From assembly GCF_003477995.1 (NCBI RefSeq), contig NZ_QUEM01000012.1:33650-97649 (forward strand): a stretch of DNA of 64,000 nt. Direction: 5' to 3'. The notes under the pieces were generated by a model. The model was not told the DNA's origin. It worked only from the letters and a program-made list of their open reading frames with translations, and searched no databases. This document shows positions 36,066-45,278 of the stretch, piece after piece (positions within the stretch are counted from its first letter, which is position 1; every line of letters starts with the position of its first letter). This stretch comes from Bacteroides sp. OF04-15BH. Lineage in GTDB: Bacteria > Bacteroidota > Bacteroidia > Bacteroidales > Bacteroidaceae. The translations under genes and the position numbers were made by a program.

Positions 36066-36394
36066 GTCGTTTCTTCCTTTCGTTGTCGTTTGAACAGACG
36101 GGTTATCCGCCGCCGGTTGATCAGGTATCGGGGATGGCTCCGTGCCGCTCCCAGTTTCATCAGCCCGTGTTCGCCGTACCGGGCGTTCAGCGCGAAGGTC
36201 TGCCATACAAGGAGGGAGGACGATGCCGCGCCAAAGCCGATACATACCCACTGGTCGATGCCGACCATGTAGAGGATGACGAACAGGACGAAGAGAGCCA
36301 GCAGACCTCCGCAGAAGATGAAGAGGTACTGTGCCTTCAAGCCCTTGAACTCTACCGGACGGCCGATACCCTTGTTGATTGGGTATTCAGCCAT
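36062..36394 (-). CDS. traF: Conjugative transfer protein TraF (DUF4133, VirB3-like)
   Basis: A 110-residue protein with two membrane helices (about 24-45 and 47-65), opening 'YPINKGIGRPVEFKGLKAQYLF', the exact style of DUF4133/TraF. The basic C-terminus ('YLINRRRITRLFKRQRK') faces the cytoplasm. VirB3-like proteins pair with the VirB4 ATPase, here traG, to which it is translationally coupled. Confidence 0.92.
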   Translation of the reverse strand: MAEYPINKGIGRPVEFKGLKAQYLFIFCGGLLALFVLFVILYMVGIDQWVCIGFGAASSSLLVWQTFALNARYGEHGLMKLGAARSHPRYLINRRRITRLFKRQRKEETT

Positions 36395-36404
36395 ACATTA
36401 TTTA

Positions 36405-36722
36405 TTAAAGGAAGAATGAGCGCAGGATGGTGGCGGCAACAATCAGGAAGATGCACGCGCCGAACCACGAGGCGGCTGTCTTGCTGGTGTCGGGGTCGCC
36501 CGATGAAAACTTGCCGTACACTTTTACGCCCCCGATAAGCCCGACGACCGCACCGATGGCGTATATCAGTTTAGTTCCGGGGTCGAAATAAGAACTCACC
36601 ATAGAGGTGGCTTCGTTGATGCCCGCGATGCCGTTTCCCTGTGCGAAAGCAGAGGCGGTTGCGGCGATGACAAGTGCCGCGGAGAGGATTGCTTTTCTGT
36701 TTTTCAAGATGTTCTTGTTCAT
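36405..36722 (-). CDS. traE: Conjugative transfer protein TraE (DUF4134, VirB2-like)
   Basis: A 105-residue protein with a long signal or first helix ('AILSAALVIAATASAFAQ') and two more membrane helices separated by 'GKFSSGDPDTSKTA'. It is the DUF4134/TraE family, in the position and topology of a VirB2-type pilin. It lies 10 bp from traF. Confidence 0.92.
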   Translation of the reverse strand: MNKNILKNRKAILSAALVIAATASAFAQGNGIAGINEATSMVSSYFDPGTKLIYAIGAVVGLIGGVKVYGKFSSGDPDTSKTAASWFGACIFLIVAATILRSFFL

Positions 36723-36923
36723 AAACTGTTCTTGTTTTTTGCCGTCAAAAGGGTGGATGGTCCTTTGTCGGGCGGTTGATACTTTGTTTCTTTACTTTGG
36801 TTTTAGTGGATGCCCGTTTGTTTCCACGGACGTGGGCGTGTCCGTTGCGGATGGGGATGCGCCTTGCGTTTCCTCGCCGCGTGGGTTGATGTCATTCTTT
36901 CATGTTCATTTCTTTTATTGTTG

Positions 36924-37652
36924 TCATACATAGTTGCGAATGTCGAACTCCTCGATGTTGTCCGGCACGACGAACTCCTTTTCAGATTTCTTCAGCCGAA
37001 TCTCGATAAGCCCCTTGATGCGGATGCCTATCTCCGAAGAGCCTTCCATCATTTTCTCGTACAACTCCGTGCCCTCCATGTCGGTGAACACCTTGGCCGC
37101 CTTTTCACGTTGCGCCTGCGTTGCATCCGGGTTCTTGGCGGTCTTGCAGGCGTCGTCGATCTCGTCAAAGCTGCTGCCCGAAGCCCGTGGCGTGTCCGAA
37201 GCGTCTTCATCCGGTTCGTCCTCCCCGTATCCCAGTTCCTCCGGCGGTATGCTCGTGAAGGTCTCATCGAGCTTTTCCTCCGGGACTTGCGCCGGGCGGG
37301 ACGCGGTTTCCGTGTTTCCGTCGTCAAAAGTAGCCTCTTCCTCCGACAGCTCAATGCCTTTTTCCGAAGTGGCGGCTTCTTGCGCCGGTATGGCAGCGGT
37401 TGTCCGGGTGGATGCCATTTTGAAACGGCTCTTGCCGATGATGTCCCCCTTTGCCGTGGGAACTTCCTCATGTGCCGCTACGCTCTTTGGTCCATTCCTG
37501 TCCAACGACCGCCATAATCCGACTATGCCCTTGAAGAAGCGGACAAGCCGCGTTTCCATGATGCGCTCGTAAAGGAGCAGGAACAGGAACCATAGGTTGC
37601 AGCCGACCGATACCGCCAGCAGAATGTCTGTCATACTGATTGTTTCATTCAT
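36924..37652 (-). CDS. traD: Conjugative transfer protein TraD
   Basis: A 242-residue protein with an N-terminal membrane helix (about 8-28, 'ILLAVSVGCNLWFLFLLLYERI'), a long acidic, Thr/Ala/Pro-rich disordered middle (about 75-170) and a C-terminal charged helical part ending 'FVVPDNIEEFDIRNYV'. This matches the TraD position of CTnDOT elements, between the two DUF3408 proteins and traE; the molecular role is not established. The 200-bp gap to traE carries a short GC-rich leader but no gene. Confidence 0.8.
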   Translation of the reverse strand: MNETISMTDILLAVSVGCNLWFLFLLLYERIMETRLVRFFKGIVGLWRSLDRNGPKSVAAHEEVPTAKGDIIGKSRFKMASTRTTAAIPAQEAATSEKGIELSEEEATFDDGNTETASRPAQVPEEKLDETFTSIPPEELGYGEDEPDEDASDTPRASGSSFDEIDDACKTAKNPDATQAQREKAAKVFTDMEGTELYEKMMEGSSEIGIRIKGLIEIRLKKSEKEFVVPDNIEEFDIRNYV

Positions 37653-37668
37653 ATACTTCCGGTTTTAA

Positions 37669-38022
37669 TTAGAATACTGAATTGTAATTCCGGGCGTAAA
37701 GGCTCTTTATGGCGTCCTCGCACTGGTTGAAGTGGTGCGTCAGCACATGGTCGATGTAGGCGGACAGCGTAAGCCGGTCATGCCCGATTACACGGGTGAT
37801 GCGCATGATACGCTCGTGGTACTCCGGGCGCACATACGCCATCTTGCCCTCCCGCGCCTTTACTTCGGGGTCGCGGATAAACAGACGCTCATAGTCCTTC
37901 TCGCTGCATTTGCCGCTTACCGGGACGAGCGACAGTATTTCCACGCTCGCCTTCACTTGGGCAAGCATGCCTCCGCAGTCCTGCTGCGGTCTTTTTTCAT
38001 TCGGTGTCATTTCTTTTTCCAT
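37669..38022 (-). CDS. traC: Conjugative transfer protein TraC (DUF3408)
   Basis: A 117-residue DUF3408 protein. The conserved part is 'YVRPEYHERIMRITRVIGHDRLTLSAYIDHVLTHHFNQCEDAIKSLY', which resembles ribbon-helix-helix DNA-binding segments. It is homologous to the product of the preceding gene, suggesting an old duplication. The ATG chosen lies just inside the traB stop; a TTG two codons earlier would overlap it. Confidence 0.82.
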   Translation of the reverse strand: MEKEMTPNEKRPQQDCGGMLAQVKASVEILSLVPVSGKCSEKDYERLFIRDPEVKAREGKMAYVRPEYHERIMRITRVIGHDRLTLSAYIDHVLTHHFNQCEDAIKSLYARNYNSVF

Positions 38023-38024
38023 TT

Positions 38025-38465
38025 TCAAATCAGATCTTCACGTTGTTTCTTGTACAGTTCGTTGATTCTCTCCTTGTGCTGTTCCAGATGCTGGCGCAGC
38101 ACGGTATCCACATAGCCGCCCACGGAGATTTCCCCTCCGGCGATATCGTTCACTATTCTGAGGATTTTGCCGTGTACGTCGCGGCTGATATAGACGCACT
38201 GGCGGGTCTTTATCTCGTTGCGGCGCAGGAACAGCTCGTTATAGTCCTCGTCCTGCCTTTTCCGGCGACCGCCTTCCCTCTGCGTTCTCTCCCGTGCCAC
38301 GGGCTGCGCGGGTGGCGGCTCCGGTACGGCGGTGTCATCTTCGGTCGGTGCGGTTGCGGGGACTTCCTGCGCCGGACGCAGTGTCCCGTCCTGAGTGCGC
38401 CGCCCAATGGATGCCAACAGCAGTTCCTCGTCGATGCCTTCCGTGTTCACTTTCCTGCTGCCCAT
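38025..38465 (-). CDS. traB: Conjugative transfer protein TraB (DUF3408)
   Basis: A 146-residue DUF3408 protein with a Pro/Glu-rich N-terminal half and a C-terminal 'VYISRDVHGKILRIVNDIAGGEISVGGYVDTVLRQHLEQHKERINELY' segment. The pairing of a ParA-like ATPase with a ribbon-helix-helix-type partner directly downstream suggests these act together on ICE DNA; this is inference. The start follows the traA stop by two bases. Confidence 0.82.
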   Translation of the reverse strand: MGSRKVNTEGIDEELLLASIGRRTQDGTLRPAQEVPATAPTEDDTAVPEPPPAQPVARERTQREGGRRKRQDEDYNELFLRRNEIKTRQCVYISRDVHGKILRIVNDIAGGEISVGGYVDTVLRQHLEQHKERINELYKKQREDLI

Positions 38466-38467
38466 GC

Positions 38468-39229
38468 TCACTGCGGTCTGATGATGTCGCTTATCTCTTC
38501 GGAAAACTCACGGATGCCGCTTCCTTTCAGCAGTGCCGTGTCCATCGGGAAGATAGTGGAGCGGAAAACGCTCCTGCGCTCTTCCGATAGGTCGCGGCGG
38601 AACTTCTTGCTGTCGGGCAGGCGGGTGGAAAGCACCGGAAAGCCCATTTCGGCTATCACTTCTTCGTAGATGCCGTACAGGTCGTTCCTCTCCCTGCCGT
38701 CCACCATCGTCCAGAACAGATAAAGCCCCTTTGTTTTCGCCTGCCCGGTCGTCATCAGCCTGTCGCGGAACATCGTGACGAATTTCAGGGTACTCTCCAC
38801 GACGAAGCGATCGGCACTAAGGGGCGTGAAGATGTAGTCCATCTGCGATAGCGTCTTTATCACGCCGTTGCTCCGGAGTGTTCCCGGCATGTCGAAGAAA
38901 ACCACGTCGGGCTTCATGACCTCGGCGGCGATCATCCTTTCCGCATCGTCGAGGGCGTTCACCGCGTTGCTCTTGATGACCGGATAGGCGTTCTTCTTTA
39001 TCTTGCGGAAATGGTCGCACGCGAGAGCCTTGAAGTAGATGCTCCCGCCGATGAGTGCCGTCTCATGTTCGCGCAGACCGTGGATGCTGTGCTGCGGATC
39101 ATCGCAGTCAACGACGGCGACATTGTAGCCCTTCACGTTGTGGAGGTAGCTGGCGGCGAGTGCCGTGACGGTGGATTTGCCAATGCCACCTTTCTGTGTT
39201 GCGAATGCAACGAAGATTTCTTTACTCAT
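38468..39229 (-). CDS. traA: Conjugative transfer protein TraA, ParA-like ATPase
   Basis: A 253-residue ParA/MinD-type ATPase. The deviant Walker A is 'FATQKGGIGKSTVTALAA' near residue 10, Walker A' region 'VVDCDDPQHS' follows, and 'DVVFFDMPGTLRSNGVI' is the Walker B segment. It is the first gene of the tra operon. The open frame continues 108 codons upstream, but the ATG at 39229 gives the usual ParA N-terminus and the upstream DNA is rich in inverted repeats. It may partition or position ICE DNA. Confidence 0.9.
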   Translation of the reverse strand: MSKEIFVAFATQKGGIGKSTVTALAASYLHNVKGYNVAVVDCDDPQHSIHGLREHETALIGGSIYFKALACDHFRKIKKNAYPVIKSNAVNALDDAERMIAAEVMKPDVVFFDMPGTLRSNGVIKTLSQMDYIFTPLSADRFVVESTLKFVTMFRDRLMTTGQAKTKGLYLFWTMVDGRERNDLYGIYEEVIAEMGFPVLSTRLPDSKKFRRDLSEERRSVFRSTIFPMDTALLKGSGIREFSEEISDIIRPQ

Positions 39230-39939
39230 GGTTCTATTCAGTTTAATTGTTGATGATTTTATTTTCTGTTTACATGCGGATTGAATTACCGCATTATCCG
39301 TTTCCGTGAACAGGCACACGGGCGGGTCACCACGTATCCGGTTCTGCGGTGAAGCGGTGCGGCGGACAAGTGATGAATGACGACATTGCGTCATGAAGTC
39401 ATTGAATCCATACGTCATCGGATTGTCGGACAACCGGGTTTCCGACGGTTCGGGTATCCGTTTCGGCAAGTGTCCGCCGAAGCGGTTGTCCGGGTATTTG
39501 AATGTTCCTTTCCTCATATCTTCAAACCGTTCGTTTCTTGAATCATGCTGCAAATAAACAAGTATATTTTTGAACCTGTATCACTTCTCCAGCAAGTGGC
39601 GGCATGTTGCGCCGGTTGGCAGCCATTGACCGGGTCAAGCATCTGTCCATTACCGCTTTAAGGGCGTAACTTTGCACCCGGACGGCAGGGTTCGCCGATG
39701 GCGTGCGGGCCGGAGTCCTGAAAGGTATTTTCCCAATCCGTCCCCTGACGGATTTTTATGTTCACCTGAACATAGCAAGGTATGTTTTCAGCCGCTCAAA
39801 ATATTTTGAGCATCCCGGAAAACGCCTTGCCCTTGCAGGGGGCGGGCTTCCCCTCCGAAGTCGGGAAGCCTTTCAAACCTGCGGTATCTGTGCCCCGAAG
39901 CAGCGGCTTATGCCGTCAAACCGCTAAATCCAATTTTAT
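39230..39939. promoter_or_regulatory. tra/mob divergent control region and probable oriT
   Basis: About 700 bp between divergent traA and mobA. It holds a 10-bp inverted repeat CGGACAACCG (39427-39436) / CGGTTGTCCG (39483-39492). Two near-perfect palindromes follow: TATGTTCA-cc-TGAACATA (39757-39774) and GCTCAAAATATTTTGAGC (39794-39811). An 8-bp pair GGCTTCCC/GGGAAGCC lies at 39845-39870. In CTnDOT the transfer origin lies just upstream of the mob genes, so the nick site is most likely in the mobA-proximal part. Which palindrome is operator and which is oriT cannot be told by eye. Confidence 0.6.
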
Positions 39940-40365
39940 ATGAGTGAAAAAAAGAGTAAGGCAGGGAGAAATCCCAAAATTGATCCAGCGGTGTTCCGCT
40001 ACACCGTCCGTTTCAACGAGGAGGAACACAACCGTTTCCTCTCCATGTTCGAGAAATCGGGTGTTTACGCCAAGTCGGTTTTCATCAAGGCGCACTTCTT
40101 CGGGCAGCCTTTCAAGGTGATGAAAGTGGACAGGACGCTGGTGGACTACTACACCAAGCTGTCTGATTTTCATGCGCAGTTCCGCGCTGTCGGCACGAAC
40201 TACAACCAAGTCGTGAAGGAATTGCGTTGCCATTTCTCCGAGAAAAAGGCGATGGCGTTGCTCTACAAGCTGGAAGGGCAGACCGTGGAACTCGTGAAAC
40301 TGAGCCGCCGGATTGTGGAACTTTCAAAAGAGCTGGAGGCGAAATGGTCGCAAAAATCAGTGTAG
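39940..40365 (+). CDS. mobA: Mobilization accessory protein MobA
   Basis: A 141-residue basic protein with an N-terminal ribbon-helix-helix-like segment ('FRYTVRFNEEEHNRFLSMFEKSGVYAKSVFIKAHFFGQPFKV') and a helical C-terminus ('VGTNYNQVVKELRCHF'). This is the pattern of relaxosome accessory proteins that bind oriT and recruit the relaxase. It overlaps mobB by 22 bases. It reads away from the palindrome-rich region upstream. Confidence 0.85.
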   Translation: MSEKKSKAGRNPKIDPAVFRYTVRFNEEEHNRFLSMFEKSGVYAKSVFIKAHFFGQPFKVMKVDRTLVDYYTKLSDFHAQFRAVGTNYNQVVKELRCHFSEKKAMALLYKLEGQTVELVKLSRRIVELSKELEAKWSQKSV

Positions 40366-41594
40366 GAAATTCGTTGTACGGCGCACTCGCCTACAACGGG
40401 GAGAAGATTAACGAAGCGAAAGGGCGGCTGCTCACCGCCAACCGCATCTACAATGACGGTTCGGGAACGGTGGACATCCATAGGGCTATGGAGGATTTTC
40501 TATCCTTCATGCCTACGCAGTCGAGGGTGGAGAAACCGGTGGTGCATATATCTCTCAACCCGCACCCGGAGGATGTGCTGACCGACACGGAGCTTCAGGA
40601 CATCGCACGCGAGTATCTGGAAAAGATGGGCTACGGCAACCAGCCGTATCTTGTGTTCAAACACGAGGACATCAACCGCCACCACCTGCATATCGTGACG
40701 GTCAGGGTGGACGAAAACGGCAGGAGCATCGACACCCGAAACAATTTCTACCGCAGCAAGCAGATTACCCGTGAGCTGGAACAGAAGTATGGGCTTCACG
40801 ATGCGGAACGCCGGAACCGCCGTCTTGATACACCGCTGCACAAGGTGGACGCTTCGGCAGGCGATGTGAAGAAGCAGGTAGGGAACACGGTCAAGGCGTT
40901 GAACGTGCAGTACCGTTTCCAGTCGATGGGTGAATACCGTGCCCTCCTTTCCTTGTATAATGTGACGGTGGAGGAAGCGCGGGGCAATGTACGCGGAAGG
41001 GAGTATCATGGGCTGGTTTATTCTGCCACCGATGATGCAGGGAACAAGGTGGGCAACCCTTTCAAGTCTTCGCTCTTCGGGAAGACTGTCGGCTATGAAG
41101 CCGTAGAGAGGAAGTTTGCCCGTTCCAAACAGGAGATTAAAGACAGGAAACTCGCCGAAATGACGAAGCGCACCGTCCTTTCCGTGCTGGAAAACACGTA
41201 TGACAAGGAAACATTCGTTTCCCGGCTCAAGGAGAAAGGGATTGATACGGTATTACGCCATACGGAGGAAGGGCGCATCTATGGGGTCACTTTCATCGAC
41301 CACCGCACGGGATGCGTGCTGAACGGCTCACGCATGGGCAAGGAACTTTCCGCCAATGCCTTGCAGGAACACTTCACGCTGCCTTATGCCGGACAGCCGC
41401 CGCTCACGCTTTCCATTCCGGTGGAAAACGGGGAAGATATGTGCGGGCCGGCCGTTTCCGGGTATGATGACACGGAGGGCGGCATGGGCTTGCTCTCTCC
41501 CGAAGGTCCGGCGGTGGATGCCGAGGAGGAAGCCTTCATCCGGGCGATGCGGCGCAAGAGGAAAAAGAAGAAGCGCAAGGGCTTGGGAATGTAA
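40344..41594 (+). CDS. mobB: Relaxase MobB
   Basis: A 416-residue relaxase/mobilization nuclease. The family metal-binding histidine cluster is in 'VFKHEDINRHHLHIVTVRVD' near residue 110. A conserved N-terminal segment 'ISVGNSLYGALAYNGEKINE' holds the likely catalytic tyrosine (near residue 12 or 17). 'VEKPVVHISLNPHPEDVLTD' near residue 65 is typical of Bacteroides MobB. It nicks oriT and pilots the strand. The last 20 residues are Lys/Arg-rich. The ATG gives the canonical N-terminus; the longer frame overlaps mobA and is rejected. Confidence 0.9.
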   Translation: MVAKISVGNSLYGALAYNGEKINEAKGRLLTANRIYNDGSGTVDIHRAMEDFLSFMPTQSRVEKPVVHISLNPHPEDVLTDTELQDIAREYLEKMGYGNQPYLVFKHEDINRHHLHIVTVRVDENGRSIDTRNNFYRSKQITRELEQKYGLHDAERRNRRLDTPLHKVDASAGDVKKQVGNTVKALNVQYRFQSMGEYRALLSLYNVTVEEARGNVRGREYHGLVYSATDDAGNKVGNPFKSSLFGKTVGYEAVERKFARSKQEIKDRKLAEMTKRTVLSVLENTYDKETFVSRLKEKGIDTVLRHTEEGRIYGVTFIDHRTGCVLNGSRMGKELSANALQEHFTLPYAGQPPLTLSIPVENGEDMCGPAVSGYDDTEGGMGLLSPEGPAVDAEEEAFIRAMRRKRKKKKRKGLGM

Positions 41595-41626
41595 CAGAAG
41601 TATCAACAATTAAAAATTTTCAACGT

Positions 41627-43636
41627 ATGTCACAACAAGAAGACGATTTGAGGGCACTGGCGAAAATCATGGATTTCCTGCGTGCCGTGAGTATTATTTT
41701 AGTGGTCATGAACGTGTACTGGTTCTGCTATGAAGCCATAAGTCTGTGGGGATTGGACATCGGCGTGGTGGACAAAATCCTGATGAACTTCAACCGCACG
41801 GCAGGATTGTTCCGTTCCGTCCTTTACACGAAGCTGTTCGCCCTTCTTCTGCTTGCCCTCTCCTGCATGGGCACGAAGGGGGTCAAGGGAGAGAAAATCA
41901 CTTGGCAAAAGATATGGGCGGTGCTTGCCGCCGGGTTCGTGCTCTTTTTCCTGAACTGGTGGATACTGGCTTTGCCGCTCCCGGTGGAAGCGGTCGCGGC
42001 TCTGTATATCCTTACTATCGGCACGGGCTATGTCTGCCTGATGATGGGCGGTTTGTGGATGAGCCGCCTGTTGAAACTCAACCTGATGGATGACGTGTTC
42101 AACAACGAGAACGAGAGCTTCATGCAGGAAACACGGCTTATCGAAAGCGAGTATTCAGTCAATCTGCCCACTCGCTTCTACTACAAGAAGCGTTGGAACA
42201 ACGGCTGGATAAACGTGGTGAACCCGTTCCGTGCCTCCATCGTATTGGGCACGCCGGGCAGCGGAAAGTCCTATGCGGTGGTAAACTCTTTCATCAAGCA
42301 GCAGATTGAGAAGGGCTTCTCGATGTATGTCTATGATTTCAAATTCAGTGACTTATCGACCATTGCCTACAACCATCTGCTCAACCACCCGGAGGGATAC
42401 AAGGTGAAGCCGAAGTTCTATGTGATAAACTTCGATGACCCGCGACGCAGCCACCGCTGCAATCCCATACACCCGGATTTTATGGAGGATATTACAGACG
42501 CTTACGAGAGCGCGTACACCATCATGCTCAACCTCAATAAGAGTTGGGTGCAGAAGCAGGGCGACTTTTTTGTGGAATCACCTATCATTTTGTTTGCCAG
42601 TATTATATGGTATTTGAAAATCTATCAGAACGGCAAATACTGTACGTTCCCTCATGCCATTGAGTTCCTGAACCGCCGTTATGAGGATATTTTTCCGATA
42701 TTGACCTCTTACCCGGAACTGGAAAACTACCTCTCACCGTTTATGGATGCGTGGCTCGGTGGAGCAGCAGAGCAGCTCATGGGGCAGATCGCTTCGGCAA
42801 AAATTCCGCTGTCGAGGATGATTTCCCCGCAGCTCTATTGGGTCATGTCCGACAGCGAATTTACGCTGGACATCAACAATCCCGAAGAGCCGAAAATCCT
42901 CTGTGTCGGCAACAATCCCGACCGTCAGAACATCTACGGGGCGGCTCTCGGTCTGTATAATTCCCGTATCGTGAAGCTCATCAATAAGAAGGGGATGTTG
43001 AAGTCGTCGGTCATCATTGACGAGCTGCCCACGATATACTTCAAGGGGTTGGACAACCTTATCGCCACCGCACGAAGCAACAAGGTGGCGGTGTGTCTGG
43101 GCTTTCAGGATTTCAGCCAGTTGGTGCGCGACTATGGCGACAAAGAAGCCAAAGTCGTGATGAACACCGTCGGCAATATCTTCTCAGGTCAGGTGGTGGG
43201 CGAAACCGCCAAGACGCTTTCGGAACGCTTTGGAAAGGTGTTGCAGAAAAGGCAGTCCATTTCCATCAACCGGCAGGACGTTTCCACCTCCATCAACACG
43301 CAGATGGATGCGCTTATCCCACCGAGCAAGATTTCCGGCTTGACGCAGGGAATGTTTGTCGGTTCGGTGTCTGACAATTTCAACGAGCGCATCGAGCAGA
43401 AGATTTTCCATTGTGAGATTGTCGTGGATGCCGAAAAGGTGAAGCGTGAGGAAAAAGCCTATAAGAAGATACCCGTCATTACCGACTTCACGGATGAGGA
43501 CGGCAACGACTGCATGAAGGAAACGGTACAGGCGAATTACAGGCGCATCAAGGAGGAAGTGAAACAAATCGTGAAAGACGAGCTGGAACGAATCGCTGGT
43601 GACGAGAACCTGAAACATCTGTTGCAGCAGAAATAA
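41627..43636 (+). CDS. mobC: Coupling protein MobC (VirD4/TraG-type ATPase)
   Basis: A 669-residue type IV coupling protein. Three or four membrane helices occupy the first 150 residues. Walker A is 'LGTPGSGKSYAVVNS' near residue 208 and Walker B 'SSVIIDELPTIYFKG' near residue 460. 'GFQDFSQLVRDYG' is the usual sensor segment of this family. It links the MobB-DNA complex to the Tra secretion channel. It is the last gene of the mob operon and is followed by a terminator shared with the converging zinc-ribbon gene. Confidence 0.93.
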   Translation: MSQQEDDLRALAKIMDFLRAVSIILVVMNVYWFCYEAISLWGLDIGVVDKILMNFNRTAGLFRSVLYTKLFALLLLALSCMGTKGVKGEKITWQKIWAVLAAGFVLFFLNWWILALPLPVEAVAALYILTIGTGYVCLMMGGLWMSRLLKLNLMDDVFNNENESFMQETRLIESEYSVNLPTRFYYKKRWNNGWINVVNPFRASIVLGTPGSGKSYAVVNSFIKQQIEKGFSMYVYDFKFSDLSTIAYNHLLNHPEGYKVKPKFYVINFDDPRRSHRCNPIHPDFMEDITDAYESAYTIMLNLNKSWVQKQGDFFVESPIILFASIIWYLKIYQNGKYCTFPHAIEFLNRRYEDIFPILTSYPELENYLSPFMDAWLGGAAEQLMGQIASAKIPLSRMISPQLYWVMSDSEFTLDINNPEEPKILCVGNNPDRQNIYGAALGLYNSRIVKLINKKGMLKSSVIIDELPTIYFKGLDNLIATARSNKVAVCLGFQDFSQLVRDYGDKEAKVVMNTVGNIFSGQVVGETAKTLSERFGKVLQKRQSISINRQDVSTSINTQMDALIPPSKISGLTQGMFVGSVSDNFNERIEQKIFHCEIVVDAEKVKREEKAYKKIPVITDFTDEDGNDCMKETVQANYRRIKEEVKQIVKDELERIAGDENLKHLLQQK

Positions 43637-43653
43637 CAGATTGGCGACAAAAT

Positions 43654-43691
43654 AAAGGGCGGTGCAAGTTTGATACCTTGCTCCGCCCTTT
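43654..43691. terminator. Bidirectional terminator between mobC and the zinc-ribbon gene
   Basis: AAAGGGCGG/CCGCCCTTT stem, extended internally by GCAAG/CTTGC. It sits exactly between convergent genes, 18 bp after mobC and three before the next gene's stop. Confidence 0.85.
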
Positions 43692-43694
43692 GTC

Positions 43695-44147
43695 TTAATC
43701 CTGATTTTCAGAAATTTCCTCTTTAAGCAATTTGTTTATGGTCGTTATCGTATGGGTCTGAAAGTAGTTTTTCAGCTCGGCATCATCTTTCAGAAGTATG
43801 CCGCATTCTTCATCATAAGTTCCTATGATGTACTTTTTTAGTTCGGAGAAACTGTCCGCAAACGGTATCTGTCTGTTTTCCTGCCAGTATTCGGTTGTGA
43901 CTTCGGTGATAAACGCTTTCAACACGGCTTTTTCTTCTTTGCCCAGTTTTTTGAAACGTATAGTTTCACGGTTCACGGGTAACGGCTCCGGAAAAATATC
44001 CTCCGGATTCTTGCCGCTACGCATGGCTGACATACAACTCTTGCAGATATGCCGGGCGTGTCCCTTTCCGCTGAATTTCTCGTTCGCCTTGTAGTCGCCA
44101 CAGATACGACAATAGTGTCCCTGCTGTTTTTTCTTCTTCTTCTCCAT
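43695..44147 (-). CDS. Zinc-ribbon protein of unknown function
   Basis: A 150-residue protein with four cysteines in two pairs: 'YCRICGDYKANEKFSGKGHARHICKSC' (residues about 12-38), a zinc-ribbon-like module after a Lys-rich start. The remaining 110 residues are helical and acidic with no recognised domain. It lies six bp downstream of the Abi_2 gene on the same strand, so the two probably form one unit, and it may act with the abortive-infection protein. That functional link is inference. Confidence 0.65.
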   Translation of the reverse strand: MEKKKKKQQGHYCRICGDYKANEKFSGKGHARHICKSCMSAMRSGKNPEDIFPEPLPVNRETIRFKKLGKEEKAVLKAFITEVTTEYWQENRQIPFADSFSELKKYIIGTYDEECGILLKDDAELKNYFQTHTITTINKLLKEEISENQD

Positions 44148-44153
44148 ATGATT

Positions 44154-45092
44154 CTATTCTGACATCTTTTTCCAGATCGGTTCCTCTTCCCAACGGTTGA
44201 AGAAACCTATTTTGTAGATGGGCACATCCGCATATTCCTTAAACAATGCCAGTAACTTCTCCTTGAACGTATGTCCCTCGTCTATGGCATTGCAGAGGTA
44301 TAGCATGGCTGTAATCACATAGAACGGCTTTTTCTGCTGTACCTCGGTCAACGGGCGGGAAAGCCATGCTATTCGCGGATTGCGGATTTCACAAGGGCGT
44401 TTGACCATATTCCGGCTCCATACTCTGGAATGGTGCGCGATGATGTTGCGCATATATGAAATGGCTTCCAGCCATCCCGACAGTTCACTGTGTAAATTTA
44501 ACCCCATATCATTGGCTATTGCCGATTTTTCGGGCAGCTGGTGGTTGAGGTTCTTGTATATCTTGGAAAGTGTGCCGAATGTGGCCACCTCAAATATAAT
44601 CCACGCATCCGGGTATTCGTCAAGTATCCTTTCTCCGTCTGTATTCGTAACAAGATGCTTGCGCTTGTAGTCCTTCACGAATATCTCGTTGCTCCGCAAG
44701 AACTCTTCCATCAGTTCTTTGAGGTGCCGGGCATGGAAAGCGGCATCCGCGAACAGCTTCGGGTCACGATACCAGAGCCCTCCGTAAGATTGTGACAGAT
44801 GATAAATCATCTTTGTACGCAGGGTGATTTCTATTGTTTCGATGGCATCGAATAAAATAAGGCGCAGTTCTTTATCAAAATAATAGCGTGTGACGACATC
44901 TTCCAGATTGGAATCAGGCTGGAACAGATGACGGGTCTTGTCATACTGCATATCCCACCAATAGCCTTTCAGACGATAGTAGCTGATATGGGCCAGATGC
45001 CGGGCGGCAAAAATTTCATCCCCGACAATCATCCCCCTTTGTTTGAGCAGTTCTATTTGTTCTTCAATGGAACGTGATTTCTTGTTTGCCAT
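44154..45092 (-). CDS. Abi_2-family abortive infection protein (HEPN-type)
   Basis: A 312-residue Abi_2 (AbiD/AbiF-like) protein. The opening has 'SIEEQIELLKQRGMIVGDE' then 'LAHISYYRLKGYWWDMQY', both typical. 'YFDKELRLILFDAIETIEITLRTKMIYHLS' is the family core, and 'MRNIIAHHSRVWSR' near residue 220 is the R-x4-H-type motif of HEPN ribonucleases. Such proteins stop phage growth by damaging RNA in infected cells. Upstream in-frame codons exist, but the ATG at 45092 gives the usual start. It may be paired with the zinc-ribbon gene downstream. Confidence 0.82.
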   Translation of the reverse strand: MANKKSRSIEEQIELLKQRGMIVGDEIFAARHLAHISYYRLKGYWWDMQYDKTRHLFQPDSNLEDVVTRYYFDKELRLILFDAIETIEITLRTKMIYHLSQSYGGLWYRDPKLFADAAFHARHLKELMEEFLRSNEIFVKDYKRKHLVTNTDGERILDEYPDAWIIFEVATFGTLSKIYKNLNHQLPEKSAIANDMGLNLHSELSGWLEAISYMRNIIAHHSRVWSRNMVKRPCEIRNPRIAWLSRPLTEVQQKKPFYVITAMLYLCNAIDEGHTFKEKLLALFKEYADVPIYKIGFFNRWEEEPIWKKMSE

Positions 45093-45278
45093 ACCGTTAT
45101 AAAAAAGAATGACCCGCCGGCAGATCTTACGGTATGCCAAACGGGTACTGTTATCGTTGAACACGGCCTGAGCCGCATATCATCTTAATTACGTAGCAAA
45201 GATAAGCCTTTTTTGCGTAACGCACAAGAAATAAATTGCTTTTTATTCAGATAATGGACGGGAATTTCTCAAGAACAG

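Noticed and set aside
39230..39553. N-terminal extension of traA by 108 codons
   Set aside because: A ParA-type protein begins at the ATG at 39229, and the upstream DNA is palindrome-rich control sequence.
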